Of a stretch of DNA of 38,479 bases, positions 8,666 to 15,509 are shown in pieces. The notes beneath the pieces are model-generated. The model did not search any database. It had not been told where the DNA came from and was given only the letters and a program-made list of their open reading frames with translations. The stretch spans positions 1 to 38,479 of the forward strand of contig CACXCC010000108.1 in NCBI GenBank assembly GCA_902766015.1, written 5' to 3'. This stretch comes from an uncultured Veillonellaceae bacterium. GTDB lineage: Bacteria > Bacillota > Negativicutes > Selenomonadales > Selenomonadaceae. The position numbers and the translations under genes are program-made. The first letter of the stretch is position 1; every line of letters starts with the position of its first letter.

Positions 8666-8692
8666 TTGCACTTCTTTCTTATCCGGTATAAT
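8666..8692 (+). promoter_or_regulatory. Promoter of the HD/CARF-like pair
   Basis: TTGCAC (8666-8671) and TATAAT (8687-8692) with a short 15-bp spacer, about 50 bp upstream of ATG 8742. The short spacer suggests a modest or regulated promoter. Confidence 0.55.
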
Positions 8693-8741
8693 ATTAAAGT
8701 ATGCATCTTTACAGATGATTTCGGACTAAGGAGGAGTTTTC

Positions 8742-9308
8742 ATGTCAGCTTTGACGTTAGCGCGTGCAAAAGAAATTTTGCCGAAACATACGACGGAGGA
8801 ACATTTATTTAAACATGCCGCAGCTGTAAGCGCCGCGATGGGTGCGATGGCGGATCATTTCGGCGAGGATAAGGATCACTGGGAAGCGATCGGGTATCTG
8901 CATGATGTCGATTATGAGACGTATCCGGATGAGCACTGTCATCATGTCCGCGAGTTTCTCGAGCCGGAGGGCGTGGACGAGGCGGATATCCGCGCGATTA
9001 TTTCCCACGGCTGGGGACTCACGACGAATGAGACGGAGCCGCAGACGAATCTCGAGAAGAGCCTGTTTACGGTTGACGAGCTTACGGGTATCGTGATGGC
9101 GTACGCCCTCATGCGTCCGGAAGGCATGGATGGGATGAAGGTCAAGAGTTTCAAGAAGAAGTTTAAGGATAAACATTTCGCCGCGAAGTGCAACCGCGAT
9201 GTTATTCAGCAGGGCTTTACGATGCTCGGTCTGGAACCGGCGGTTGTTATGCAGTGCTGTATTGACGGTATGGCGGCGCATAAGGACGAGATTTTCGGTC
9301 AGGATTGA
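8742..9308 (+). CDS. HD-domain hydrolase
   Basis: A 188-residue single-domain HD phosphohydrolase. Metal ligands visible are H25, the H54-D55 pair in GYLHDVDYE, and a downstream aspartate in FTVDELTG. A further conserved histidine lies in IISHGW. The TVDELTG and KKFKDKHFAAKC segments match a conserved but uncharacterised HD family in Firmicutes. HD enzymes hydrolyse phosphomonoesters, phosphodiesters or nucleotides; the substrate is unknown. The SD AGGAGG is ideal. The CARF-like gene starts 38 bp after its stop with no terminator between them, so the two are probably co-transcribed. That makes a nucleotide-related substrate worth considering, but this is inference. Confidence 0.85.
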   Translation: MSALTLARAKEILPKHTTEEHLFKHAAAVSAAMGAMADHFGEDKDHWEAIGYLHDVDYETYPDEHCHHVREFLEPEGVDEADIRAIISHGWGLTTNETEPQTNLEKSLFTVDELTGIVMAYALMRPEGMDGMKVKSFKKKFKDKHFAAKCNRDVIQQGFTMLGLEPAVVMQCCIDGMAAHKDEIFGQD

Positions 9309-9346
9309 CGTGTCATCCGATTTTGCACGGAAAAGGGGTGGAGACG

Positions 9347-9937
9347 ATGCTCGATTTACGCGAGAAATTGAAAGTTTGGAATGATTTACCGCAGGATACG
9401 CCGGAGCAGCAGCTTTGGGCGGATAATTATTATGCGGATGAGATTTTGCCGCGGGCGCAGGAGAATTTTTGCGGTCATTACGGGACGAAGAATTATCCGA
9501 AGTATTACGGGATGTTTTTGCTGCTCGGCGATCATTGGGAGTGGTCGGTGTTTACGCCGGCTCTTTTGCATCCGACGAATATTCATGTGATTTGTAACCG
9601 GGAGGCGTCAAGTCAGATCCGGTATATTCAGGAGAATCTCGGGTTGGATGATGATGCGGTTGTTTGGACTGAGGTCAAGGATCAGGATACGGCGGCTTTG
9701 TATCGTGTGATGAAGAAGCAGCATGATATTTGGGATTCGATGGGCCGTTGTGCGATTGATATTACGGGGCGTTCGCGCGTGATGGGCGCGGCGGCGGCGA
9801 TGGCTGCGGAGCGGATGAATGTTGACATTTACGATATCCGCGCGGCTCGCAATGCGAATTGGGGACGTCTCCAGCCGGGGACGGAGACGCTTATCCGCAT
9901 TCCTTCCGTGACGTCAGTGCTCGGAGATATATTTTGA
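9347..9937 (+). CDS. Stand-alone CARF-like domain protein
   Basis: A 196-residue protein whose layout matches the CARF Rossmann-like ligand-binding domain. A hydrophobic first strand and loop (YGMFLLLGDHWEWSVFTPALLHP) is followed by IHVICNREASSQIRYI and a polar stretch with VKDQDTAALYRVMKK. The signature strand AIDITGRSRVMGAAAAMAA (D138-T140-G141) follows; the family motif is usually DITGGTK. The final block PGTETLIRIP..SVLGDIF corresponds to PGxE...FGDLE-like sequence that normally links CARF to an effector domain. Here the protein ends at that point, so no HEPN, PD-DExK or HTH effector is attached. ATG 9347 is preferred because a purine-rich GGGGTGGAG lies just upstream. No CRISPR genes occur in the window. 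The fold call is from motif reading only. Confidence 0.6.
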   Translation: MLDLREKLKVWNDLPQDTPEQQLWADNYYADEILPRAQENFCGHYGTKNYPKYYGMFLLLGDHWEWSVFTPALLHPTNIHVICNREASSQIRYIQENLGLDDDAVVWTEVKDQDTAALYRVMKKQHDIWDSMGRCAIDITGRSRVMGAAAAMAAERMNVDIYDIRAARNANWGRLQPGTETLIRIPSVTSVLGDIF

Positions 9938-9954
9938 TATAGATGTATGAAAAA

Positions 9955-9989
9955 GGCAGGTCCGGCGTTGAGGCGCGGATCTGCCTTTG
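9955..9989 (+). terminator. Terminator of the HD/CARF-like operon
   Basis: GGCAGGTCCG pairs with CGGATCTGCC, followed by TTTGTT, directly after the stop codon. Its 3' half coincides with the left end of the long inverted repeat. Confidence 0.65.
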
Positions 9990-10225
9990 TTGCTCCACAG
10001 GATAAAATCGGGCGGGGGACCTGTCCTTGCTAAAAGCTGCGGCTAAAAAATTTGCATTTTCGCTTAATTATAGTCGCCTGCATCAAATCGCTGCGCTTAA
10101 GCAATGCAGGCTCCGGGCGAAAATGCAAATTTTTCTTTACGCCTTTGTGCAGCAAAACGCAAGGACAGGTTCCCCGCCCTCTTTTTATCCTGTTCCGCAA
10201 GTCGGCAGATCCGCGCCTCAACGCC
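9964..10225. repeat. 262-bp long inverted repeat (MITE-like)
   Basis: The two ends (9964-9985 and 10204-10225) are perfect 22-nt inverted copies. Further inward, matching arms continue in order: AGGATAAAA with TTTATCCT, ACCTGTCCTTGC with GCAAGGACAGGT, AAATTTGCATTTTCGC with GCGAAAATGCAAATTT, and GCCTGCAT with ATGCAGGC near the centre. The whole segment can fold into one long imperfect hairpin. It holds no gene except the 3' end of a small minus-strand ORF. The layout is that of a miniature inverted-repeat element or dispersed palindromic repeat. No target-site duplication is obvious. Confidence 0.85.
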
Positions 10226-10385
10226 TCACGGTTTTTTCCGCGATGAGAGCGGGAAGGGTGCTAACGTCAGCGGTTGTCGTCGCGTAGACGAGGTCATTGT
10301 TGTCAAGGACGAGGGCGTGTCCGCCGATGCGTTCGAATGTCCGCATGAGACGCTGACGCACGGAGAGCAGTTTATGCAGTTTCAC
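10218..10385 (-). CDS. Small hypothetical protein, 55 aa
   Basis: A 55-codon ORF starting at GTG 10385 (KLHKLLSVRQRLMRTFERIG...), with an AAAGGGTG ribosome-binding-like site upstream. Its last codons lie inside the right end of the 262-bp inverted repeat, so the C-terminus may have been altered by insertion. The protein has a basic, probably helical N-terminus and then an alternating hydrophobic stretch. No family was recognised. A terminator (10409-10442) lies directly upstream on the same strand. It would therefore depend on read-through from the transporter operon or from the candidate promoter at 10478-10507. Existence as a gene is uncertain. Confidence 0.35.
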   Translation of the reverse strand: MKLHKLLSVRQRLMRTFERIGGHALVLDNNDLVYATTTADVSTLPALIAEKTVRR

Positions 10386-10408
10386 GGAAATCACCCTTTC
10401 CCCATATA

Positions 10409-10442
10409 CAAAAACAGCCGCAGGTCACTACTCCTGCGGCTG
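10409..10442 (-). terminator. Terminator after the DASS transporter operon
   Basis: A 10-bp stem (10415-10424 with 10433-10442) with an 8-nt loop, then a T-run on the minus strand (10409-10414). It lies about 80 bp past the transporter stop and just upstream of the 55-codon ORF. Confidence 0.85.
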
Positions 10443-10477
10443 CCGCTTGGACAACTATCGTCTCTTTTATCATCAAT

Positions 10478-10507
10478 ATTTTAACGCTTATCTTGTCCTG
10501 CTGTCAA
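10478..10507 (-). promoter_or_regulatory. Candidate promoter upstream of the terminator
   Basis: On the minus strand: TTGACA (10502-10507), 18-bp spacer, TAAAAT (10478-10483). Transcripts from here would meet the terminator after roughly 55-60 nt, giving a short RNA or attenuated expression of the 55-codon ORF. Confidence 0.4.
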
Positions 10508-10519
10508 TGTCAGTTTTTA

Positions 10520-11941
10520 TTACCAAAGTCCGATAACGTGCCACCAGAACGATCCGATACCGAGCCAGATGACGAGGTTGACGGTTACCATGATGAAACC
10601 GAGTTTCCACCACGTTCCCTGCGGGACATAGCCGGCGCCGTAAAGGATCGGGGCTGCGCCTCCGCCGTAATGCGTCAGCGGAATCATGATGTTCGAGAGA
10701 GCGGCAAACGCGATCGCGGCGAGAAGCGGAGGCGTTCCGACCGCAACGGAAACGGCGAGGAATGCCGCGTACATGGCGCCGATGTGCGCCGAGACGCTCG
10801 CGAATGCGTAATGCGAGTAAACGTAGATGACAACGAGGATCATGAAGGCTGCGAGCCAGGAAAGACCGGCACTCTGAATCGCGGCACCGGCCATTCCGGC
10901 AACCGTTTTAATGAAACCGGAGCTCGAAAGTGCACCGGCGAGGGCGATGAGGGAACCCATCCAGAACATCGTGTTCCAGGCGCCTTCCTCTTTGAGGACA
11001 TCTTTCCACGTGAGGACGTTTGTGAGAATGAGGATGGCGACGGCGAGCATGCCGACGCCCGTTGCATTCATATGCGTGATGGACGACGTTGCCCAAAGAG
11101 CGAGGGATCCGACGAAAACGAAGGCGACGATTTTTTCCATGCGTGTCATCGGGCCCATTTTGTTGAGTTCTTCGATGGCCATGGCTTTTGCGGTCGGCAT
11201 TTCGTGAATTTCCGGCGTGTAGAGTTTATAGAGGAGATACGGCATGACGATGAGGGAAATGGCGCCCGGAACGATCGCGGCGAGAGCCCATGCGCTCCAG
11301 GTGATTTCGACGCCGATGGTTTTTGCGGCGAGTTCAACGGCCATCGGGTTTCCGGCCATTGCCGTCATGAACATGGCGCAGGTGATCGCGTTTGCCTGAT
11401 ATTCGATCTGCATGATGTAGGCGCCGAATTTGCGTCCCGTTCCGTCGTTCGGCTCGGAGCCGAGAGCCGACGAAAGACTGCGGATAATCGGGTAGAGAAT
11501 ACCGCCTGCACGTGCCGTACTGGACGGCGTTGCCGGGGAAATGACAAAGTCGGAAAGCGTGATTGCGTAGCCGAGTGTCAGGGACGATTTACCGATCGCT
11601 TTAATAATGAGATACGCGATGCGGCGGCCGAGACCGCTTTTGATAAATGCGCGGGCCAGCAGGAATGCGCAGATGATGAGCCAAATCGTGCTGTTGCCGT
11701 AACCGGAAATGGCGACTTTGACACTGACAACGCCCGTGAGCGCTGCGACCGTGACGCCGATGAATGCGACGGCGCCGATCGGGAACGGCTGAAGGATAAA
11801 TCCGGCGATTGTTGCGGCGAAAACGGCGAACAAATGCCATGCGATCGGCTTAATCGCATCCGGATGCGGACAGAACCAGATGACGAGGCCGATGGCGATC
11901 GCAATGAGCAGACGCCGGATTTTTTTCGGGTCCATGTTCAT
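10520..11941 (-). CDS. DASS-family dicarboxylate transporter
   Basis: A 473-residue polytopic membrane protein of the divalent anion:Na+ symporter (SLC13/CitT) family, with about 11-12 hydrophobic segments. Family landmarks are the first substrate-binding region SPATPSSTARAGGILYPI and the second SHYAFASVSAHIGAMY in the C-terminal half. Both belong to the 2-oxoglutarate/malate/citrate translocator branch. It should move C4-C6 di- or tricarboxylates across the cytoplasmic membrane. It is the second gene after a fumarase-superfamily lyase, whose reaction would consume or yield a dicarboxylate, so the pair likely supports uptake and conversion, or exchange, of one acid. The upstream leader is odd: see the hairpin at 11948-11982. 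Confidence 0.88.
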   Translation of the reverse strand: MNMDPKKIRRLLIAIAIGLVIWFCPHPDAIKPIAWHLFAVFAATIAGFILQPFPIGAVAFIGVTVAALTGVVSVKVAISGYGNSTIWLIICAFLLARAFIKSGLGRRIAYLIIKAIGKSSLTLGYAITLSDFVISPATPSSTARAGGILYPIIRSLSSALGSEPNDGTGRKFGAYIMQIEYQANAITCAMFMTAMAGNPMAVELAAKTIGVEITWSAWALAAIVPGAISLIVMPYLLYKLYTPEIHEMPTAKAMAIEELNKMGPMTRMEKIVAFVFVGSLALWATSSITHMNATGVGMLAVAILILTNVLTWKDVLKEEGAWNTMFWMGSLIALAGALSSSGFIKTVAGMAGAAIQSAGLSWLAAFMILVVIYVYSHYAFASVSAHIGAMYAAFLAVSVAVGTPPLLAAIAFAALSNIMIPLTHYGGGAAPILYGAGYVPQGTWWKLGFIMVTVNLVIWLGIGSFWWHVIGLW

Positions 11942-11947
11942 AGAAAA

Positions 11948-11994
11948 GGCAGGCGGAAGACCGCTCGGGACTTCTGCCTGCCGTCACCTCCTTT
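11948..11994 (-). promoter_or_regulatory. SD-hairpin-start leader of the transporter
   Basis: On the minus strand a near-perfect Shine-Dalgarno AAAGGAGGTGA (11984-11994) is followed one base later by a hairpin and then the start codon. The hairpin pairs 11976-11982 plus 11971-11974 with 11956-11959 plus 11948-11954. After TTTTCT comes ATG 11941. The linear SD-start distance is 42 nt, far too long, but a folded hairpin would leave about 7 nt. The hairpin plus T-run could also act as a weak terminator between lyase and transporter. No start codon for a leader peptide follows the SD at usual spacing. Confidence 0.6.
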
Positions 11995-12013
11995 GGTTTC
12001 TGAAAACTCGGTT

Positions 12014-13369
12014 TTACTTGACATAAGCGGCGTATTTCTCGAGTACGCGGTCGCAGAAGACCGGTGCGAGGCCGAGGTAGTTATGCGGATCGAGCATGTA
12101 GTCGATTTCTTCTTCCGTGAAGGCTTCCTCGACTTCCGGGGTCTTCATGAGGACATCTTTCAGCGGGATTTCTTTTTCGTAAGCTTCCATGCAGGCCTGA
12201 TATACGATGTGATGCGACGTCAGACGGCCGAGTTTGCGGGCGAGGTGCATCATGACGCATTCGCTCATCATGAGGCCTTTCTGTGCGAAGAGGTTGCGCT
12301 CCATGTGTTTCGGATAAACGCGGAGGTTTTCGAGGATGTATTTCGATTTCGCGAGCGCAGCGCCCATGAGGTGGCAGGCGCGGGGGATTGCTTCCCATTC
12401 GGAGAGGAAGCAGCCCCAGTCGCGTTCATTTTCGCTGACCATGCTTTCGACGATCGACGGAGCAATGCTGCGGACGTTGCGGAGCAGGGCGAGGACGTTT
12501 TCGAGAACAGCCGGGTTGCGTTTGTGCGGCATCGTGGAGGAGCCGACTTTGCCCATGAAGAACGGTTCTTCGAGTTCCAGGATTTCCGTGTGCTGCAGGC
12601 TGAAGATCTCGTGGTTGATACGGCCGAGCGTGCCGGCGAGGAGTGCGAGTCCCGTAGCGAATTCCGCCTGATTGTCGCGGGCAACGTGCCATGCGATCGT
12701 CGGGACGCGGAGGCCGAGGATTTCAAACATGCGTTTCTGCGTTTCAAGGCCTTTTTCCGGCTGCGAAGCGAGCGTGCCGACTGCACCGGCCATCTCGCCG
12801 ACGAAAACGCGGTCTTTCATGGCTTCGAGGCGTTCGACTTCGCGGCCGAGTTCGTCAGCCCAGACAGCGGCTTTATAACCGAACGTGATCGGAATGGCGT
12901 GAACAACGTGCGTACGTCCGGCTTCCGGCGTATCGCGGTATTTCTTCGCGAGTGCAAGGCAGGCGGAGAGGCATTCTTTCGTGTCACGCAGGATGACTTC
13001 GTAAGCGTCGCGCTCGAGGAGGACGATACCCGTGTCCACGATATCCTGGCTCGTTGCGCCCCAGTGTACGTATTCGCCGGCGTTATCCGGGAGGATTTTC
13101 TTGAATGCATTCAGCAGCGGAACGATCGTAATGGAGCTCTTGTAGCCTTCGCCGATCGCGTCAATGTCAATGAGTTCGGCTTTGGCGTATTGATTGATGA
13201 TGTCGGCTTTTTCCTGCGGGATGACGCCGAGTTCGCCCTGAGCTTTCGCAAGAGCTGCTTCCGTGTCGAGCCATTTCTGAACCCAGGCTTTGTCGCTGAA
13301 GATTTCGCGCATTTCGTCCGTTCCGAACAGGAAACCGTGAATGTGACTGTCAATTGCCGTGCATGCCAT
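12014..13369 (-). CDS. Fumarase/aspartase-superfamily lyase (adenylosuccinate-lyase-like)
   Basis: A 451-residue lyase of the superfamily containing adenylosuccinate lyase, argininosuccinate lyase and carboxymuconate cycloisomerase. The superfamily signature GSSTMPHKRNP (276-286) is present, as are HWGATSQDIVDT and GRTHVVHAIPITFG. These correspond to the other two conserved active-site regions. Such enzymes eliminate fumarate, or a related acid, from a succinyl-type substrate. This is probably not the purine enzyme. No pur genes are nearby, and it forms an operon with a dicarboxylate transporter divergent from a LysR regulator, which suggests catabolism of a carboxylic acid. The substrate is not predictable here. 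The start is ATG 13369, with a GAAAGGGG site about 10 nt upstream. Confidence 0.82.
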   Translation of the reverse strand: MACTAIDSHIHGFLFGTDEMREIFSDKAWVQKWLDTEAALAKAQGELGVIPQEKADIINQYAKAELIDIDAIGEGYKSSITIVPLLNAFKKILPDNAGEYVHWGATSQDIVDTGIVLLERDAYEVILRDTKECLSACLALAKKYRDTPEAGRTHVVHAIPITFGYKAAVWADELGREVERLEAMKDRVFVGEMAGAVGTLASQPEKGLETQKRMFEILGLRVPTIAWHVARDNQAEFATGLALLAGTLGRINHEIFSLQHTEILELEEPFFMGKVGSSTMPHKRNPAVLENVLALLRNVRSIAPSIVESMVSENERDWGCFLSEWEAIPRACHLMGAALAKSKYILENLRVYPKHMERNLFAQKGLMMSECVMMHLARKLGRLTSHHIVYQACMEAYEKEIPLKDVLMKTPEVEEAFTEEEIDYMLDPHNYLGLAPVFCDRVLEKYAAYVK

Positions 13370-13486
13370 GATGAAAATACCCCTTTCATTTATACCAAGT
13401 GTTCATTTACATTTTCGTTCGGTGCCTTTCGCGGTACCGATCTTTGATCTGTCTATATCCTAACACGGGGAAAGGGGCTTTGAGAA

Positions 13487-13501
13487 ATACCGGAACCTTA
13501 T
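13487..13501. promoter_or_regulatory. Possible LysR half/partial site
   Basis: ATACCGGAACCTTAT keeps the T-N11-A frame and the CCTTAT right arm of the stronger site at 13622-13636. It lies about 120 bp upstream of the lyase start in the 350-bp divergent region, which otherwise shows no recognised gene. Confidence 0.35.
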
Positions 13502-13621
13502 GAAAAGATAACGATCGGGACGAGGAAAACGGGGGATTGCCCGCGAATTAGAATAAAACCGGCATTTTTCGGTCAAATTTTGCGTTTCGGCTGCGGTTTG
13601 ACGTCATGTCAGGGCCGGGTT

Positions 13622-13636
13622 ATAAGGCAGCCTTAT
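13622..13636. promoter_or_regulatory. Candidate LysR-type operator
   Basis: ATAAGGCAGCCTTAT is a perfect 7-bp-arm palindrome with one central base. It contains the T-N11-A pattern of LysR-type binding sites and lies 84 bp upstream of the LysR start in the divergent control region. It is the obvious candidate for autoregulation and lyase control. Confidence 0.5.
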
Positions 13637-13719
13637 GCCGCGCATACGATTTCGTTATGAGGTGATTCGGGGCGCGTATGGTAGAATACAATTGAAGGAA
13701 AAGGAAGGCAGGTATATTT

Positions 13720-14583
13720 ATGGAAATACGTCAACTCGAATACTTCCTGATGGTCAGCCAGGCCGGGAGCTTTACGCGCGCGGCAGAGCGGCTTTTCGTG
13801 TCGCAGCCGGCGGTAACAAACGCCGTACGCAGTCTCGAGGAGGAACTGGGGATCCAGCTTTTCGACCGCGGGCAGAAAGCCGTGACACTCACGCCGGAAG
13901 GAAAAATCTTTCACGCGCATATCCAGCAGGTCATGCACGGTATCGCAAGTACGATTGAAGAAATCAACGCCATCAAGGATCTGCAGGACGGGCGGCTGAA
14001 CTTCGGGCTGACCGCACTCGGCGGACTGAAGTCATTTGTCGCGCTCCTGCGGGATTATCACGAGCAGTATCCGAATATCCGTATGGTGATGCGCGAAGGC
14101 ACGGAAACGGAGCTTCTCGATGAGCTCATGGATGAGCATATTGACATGGTGCTTTTGACGCGCGCACCGAAAAATAATGCGATCGCTTCCTATAAATTAC
14201 CGCGCGAAGAGATCCTCGTCTGCTGCGGGCGGCGTCATCCGCTCCATCGGCGTAATTCGGCGGGGTGGACGGATATACGGGAAGAGACTTTTATCGGTCT
14301 GCGTTTTACGGGGGATAAAGATGACATGACGTCGGATTTCCCCGAAGGCATGGTACCGGGGCAGATCCTGACATCATCGGCCGCCGCGCAGACGGTCAAA
14401 AATCTCGTCGCAGCGGGATGCGGCATCGCGCTGATGCCTGAAAGCCTTTGCGAAGACGCGGGTGACCTCGCTGTTTTATCGCTCGATCCGCCTCAATATT
14501 TGGAGCCGGTTCTTTGCTGGAAAAAGAATCGCCATCTTTCGAAGGCGGCCGAGTCATTTTTGGAAGCAATCCGGGAGGAATAA
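13720..14583 (+). CDS. LysR-family transcriptional regulator
   Basis: A 287-residue LysR-type regulator. The N-terminal winged helix-turn-helix reads MEIRQLEYFLMVSQAGSFTR, AAERLFVSQPAVTNAVRSLE, then ELGIQLFDR. The effector-binding domain begins near residue 90 (GRLNFGLTALGG). It is transcribed away from the lyase/transporter operon, the classical arrangement for LysR control of a divergent catabolic operon. Candidate T-N11-A sites lie in the shared region. An extended -10 (TGG TAGAAT, ending 13687) lies 32 bp upstream of the start. The SD is GGAAGG. The next gene starts 3 bases after the stop, so the two are translationally coupled. The inducer is unknown. Confidence 0.92.
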   Translation: MEIRQLEYFLMVSQAGSFTRAAERLFVSQPAVTNAVRSLEEELGIQLFDRGQKAVTLTPEGKIFHAHIQQVMHGIASTIEEINAIKDLQDGRLNFGLTALGGLKSFVALLRDYHEQYPNIRMVMREGTETELLDELMDEHIDMVLLTRAPKNNAIASYKLPREEILVCCGRRHPLHRRNSAGWTDIREETFIGLRFTGDKDDMTSDFPEGMVPGQILTSSAAAQTVKNLVAAGCGIALMPESLCEDAGDLAVLSLDPPQYLEPVLCWKKNRHLSKAAESFLEAIREE

Positions 14584-14586
14584 GAT

Positions 14587-15393
14587 ATGGATACGTTAAA
14601 ACTGGCGGCTGTAGGGAGTTCGCTCCTCGTGGCCGAAGAAATTCGCTCGATCGCCAAAGCCTTTTTGGATGACTGGTTCCCGATCCGCGTCGTTACGACG
14701 GATCACGTGCGTACGGCGCGCCCGGATACGTTTTATCTCTGCGCGACGACGCAGGGATATCCGCTTCGTCAGGTTGTGCCGAAGGATCGGCTGTTTGTCT
14801 TTGACCTCGAGCCCGTGACGACATTTTTCCTCGCGATCGCGAAGATCCCGGCGGGGGAAACGGTCTATGTCTTCAATAATCTCCTGCCGTATACGGAAAT
14901 CCTCACGAAACGCTGTCAGGCGCTCGGGATTAATCAGGTGACGTTCCGCCCGATCGCGTTTGCCGAGATGAAGCCCGGGGAAATCGTGGAGCGTCTGCGT
15001 GACGCGAAGTACATCATCGGCGTTGACGCGTTCGTGTCGGAAAATGTCCTGCTTTCGCCGCAGTATCGTCCGTTTTTGCGTCCCGATGCCGTGATTATCC
15101 CCGGCAAGCGCATGGCGACGATTCCGTCGGCCTGCCGTCTCCTCGCGGCGATTGCCGACGTTTATCTCGATCAGGTGCAGAAAAACAGTGCCGATCCCGC
15201 GGCCGCCGAAGAGCTCGCGCAGTTCAACGCGTATCTCAAACGTGCTGCCGTCCAGCTCGTCATGAGTCAAATCGGCAGTACGCAGGCCGCGCCGCCCGAT
15301 CCCGTCAGCGTCACGCCTGACGCGTCAATCCAGGAGCAGATCCGTACGCTCGCCTATCTCCGCGACAAAATCCGCAGACTTGCGGCATCGTAA
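14587..15393 (+). CDS. Unrecognised protein coupled to LysR, receptor-domain-like
   Basis: A 268-residue cytoplasmic protein with no membrane segment or signal peptide. Its start overlaps the LysR end region, with GGAGGA 8 nt upstream, so the two are co-translated. No enzyme motif was found. The central part (VYVFNNLLPYTEILTKRCQALGINQ, ALRDAKYIIGVDAFVSEN, VIIPGKRMATIPS) has the alternating strand/helix pattern of a Rossmann-like ligand-binding domain. It loosely resembles the N-terminal sensor domains of some Firmicute sigma-54 activators. No AAA+ or DNA-binding domain is attached. The C-terminal 60 residues look helical and polar. A role as a sensory partner of the LysR regulator is only inference. 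Confidence 0.6.
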   Translation: MDTLKLAAVGSSLLVAEEIRSIAKAFLDDWFPIRVVTTDHVRTARPDTFYLCATTQGYPLRQVVPKDRLFVFDLEPVTTFFLAIAKIPAGETVYVFNNLLPYTEILTKRCQALGINQVTFRPIAFAEMKPGEIVERLRDAKYIIGVDAFVSENVLLSPQYRPFLRPDAVIIPGKRMATIPSACRLLAAIADVYLDQVQKNSADPAAAEELAQFNAYLKRAAVQLVMSQIGSTQAAPPDPVSVTPDASIQEQIRTLAYLRDKIRRLAAS

Positions 15394-15440
15394 TTTTCGC
15401 CGCGTTTTAAAGGAATTGTAATCTGTCTGTTTTAAAATAG

Positions 15441-15476
15441 CATCGGCGGCCGGGGAAAGCGGCTGCCGATGTTTTT
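15441..15476 (+). terminator. Terminator of the LysR operon
   Basis: CATCGGC pairs with GCCGATG, plus GGCC/GGC inward pairs, followed by TTTTT. Confidence 0.85.
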
Positions 15477-15509
15477 ATGTCAGGTTAGAAGGAAAGAAAG
15501 GACGTTTCG

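Noticed and set aside
12014-13369. Assignment as purB, adenylosuccinate lyase of purine synthesis
   Set aside because: The superfamily signature alone cannot separate members, and the operon with a dicarboxylate transporter and a LysR regulator argues for a catabolic role.
10493-13447. A 984-codon open frame on the plus strand opposite the transporter and lyase genes
   Set aside because: It mirrors two well-identified minus-strand genes across their intergenic gap, its translation is rich in Arg, Asp and Cys with no family features, and it reflects codon bias of the true genes.
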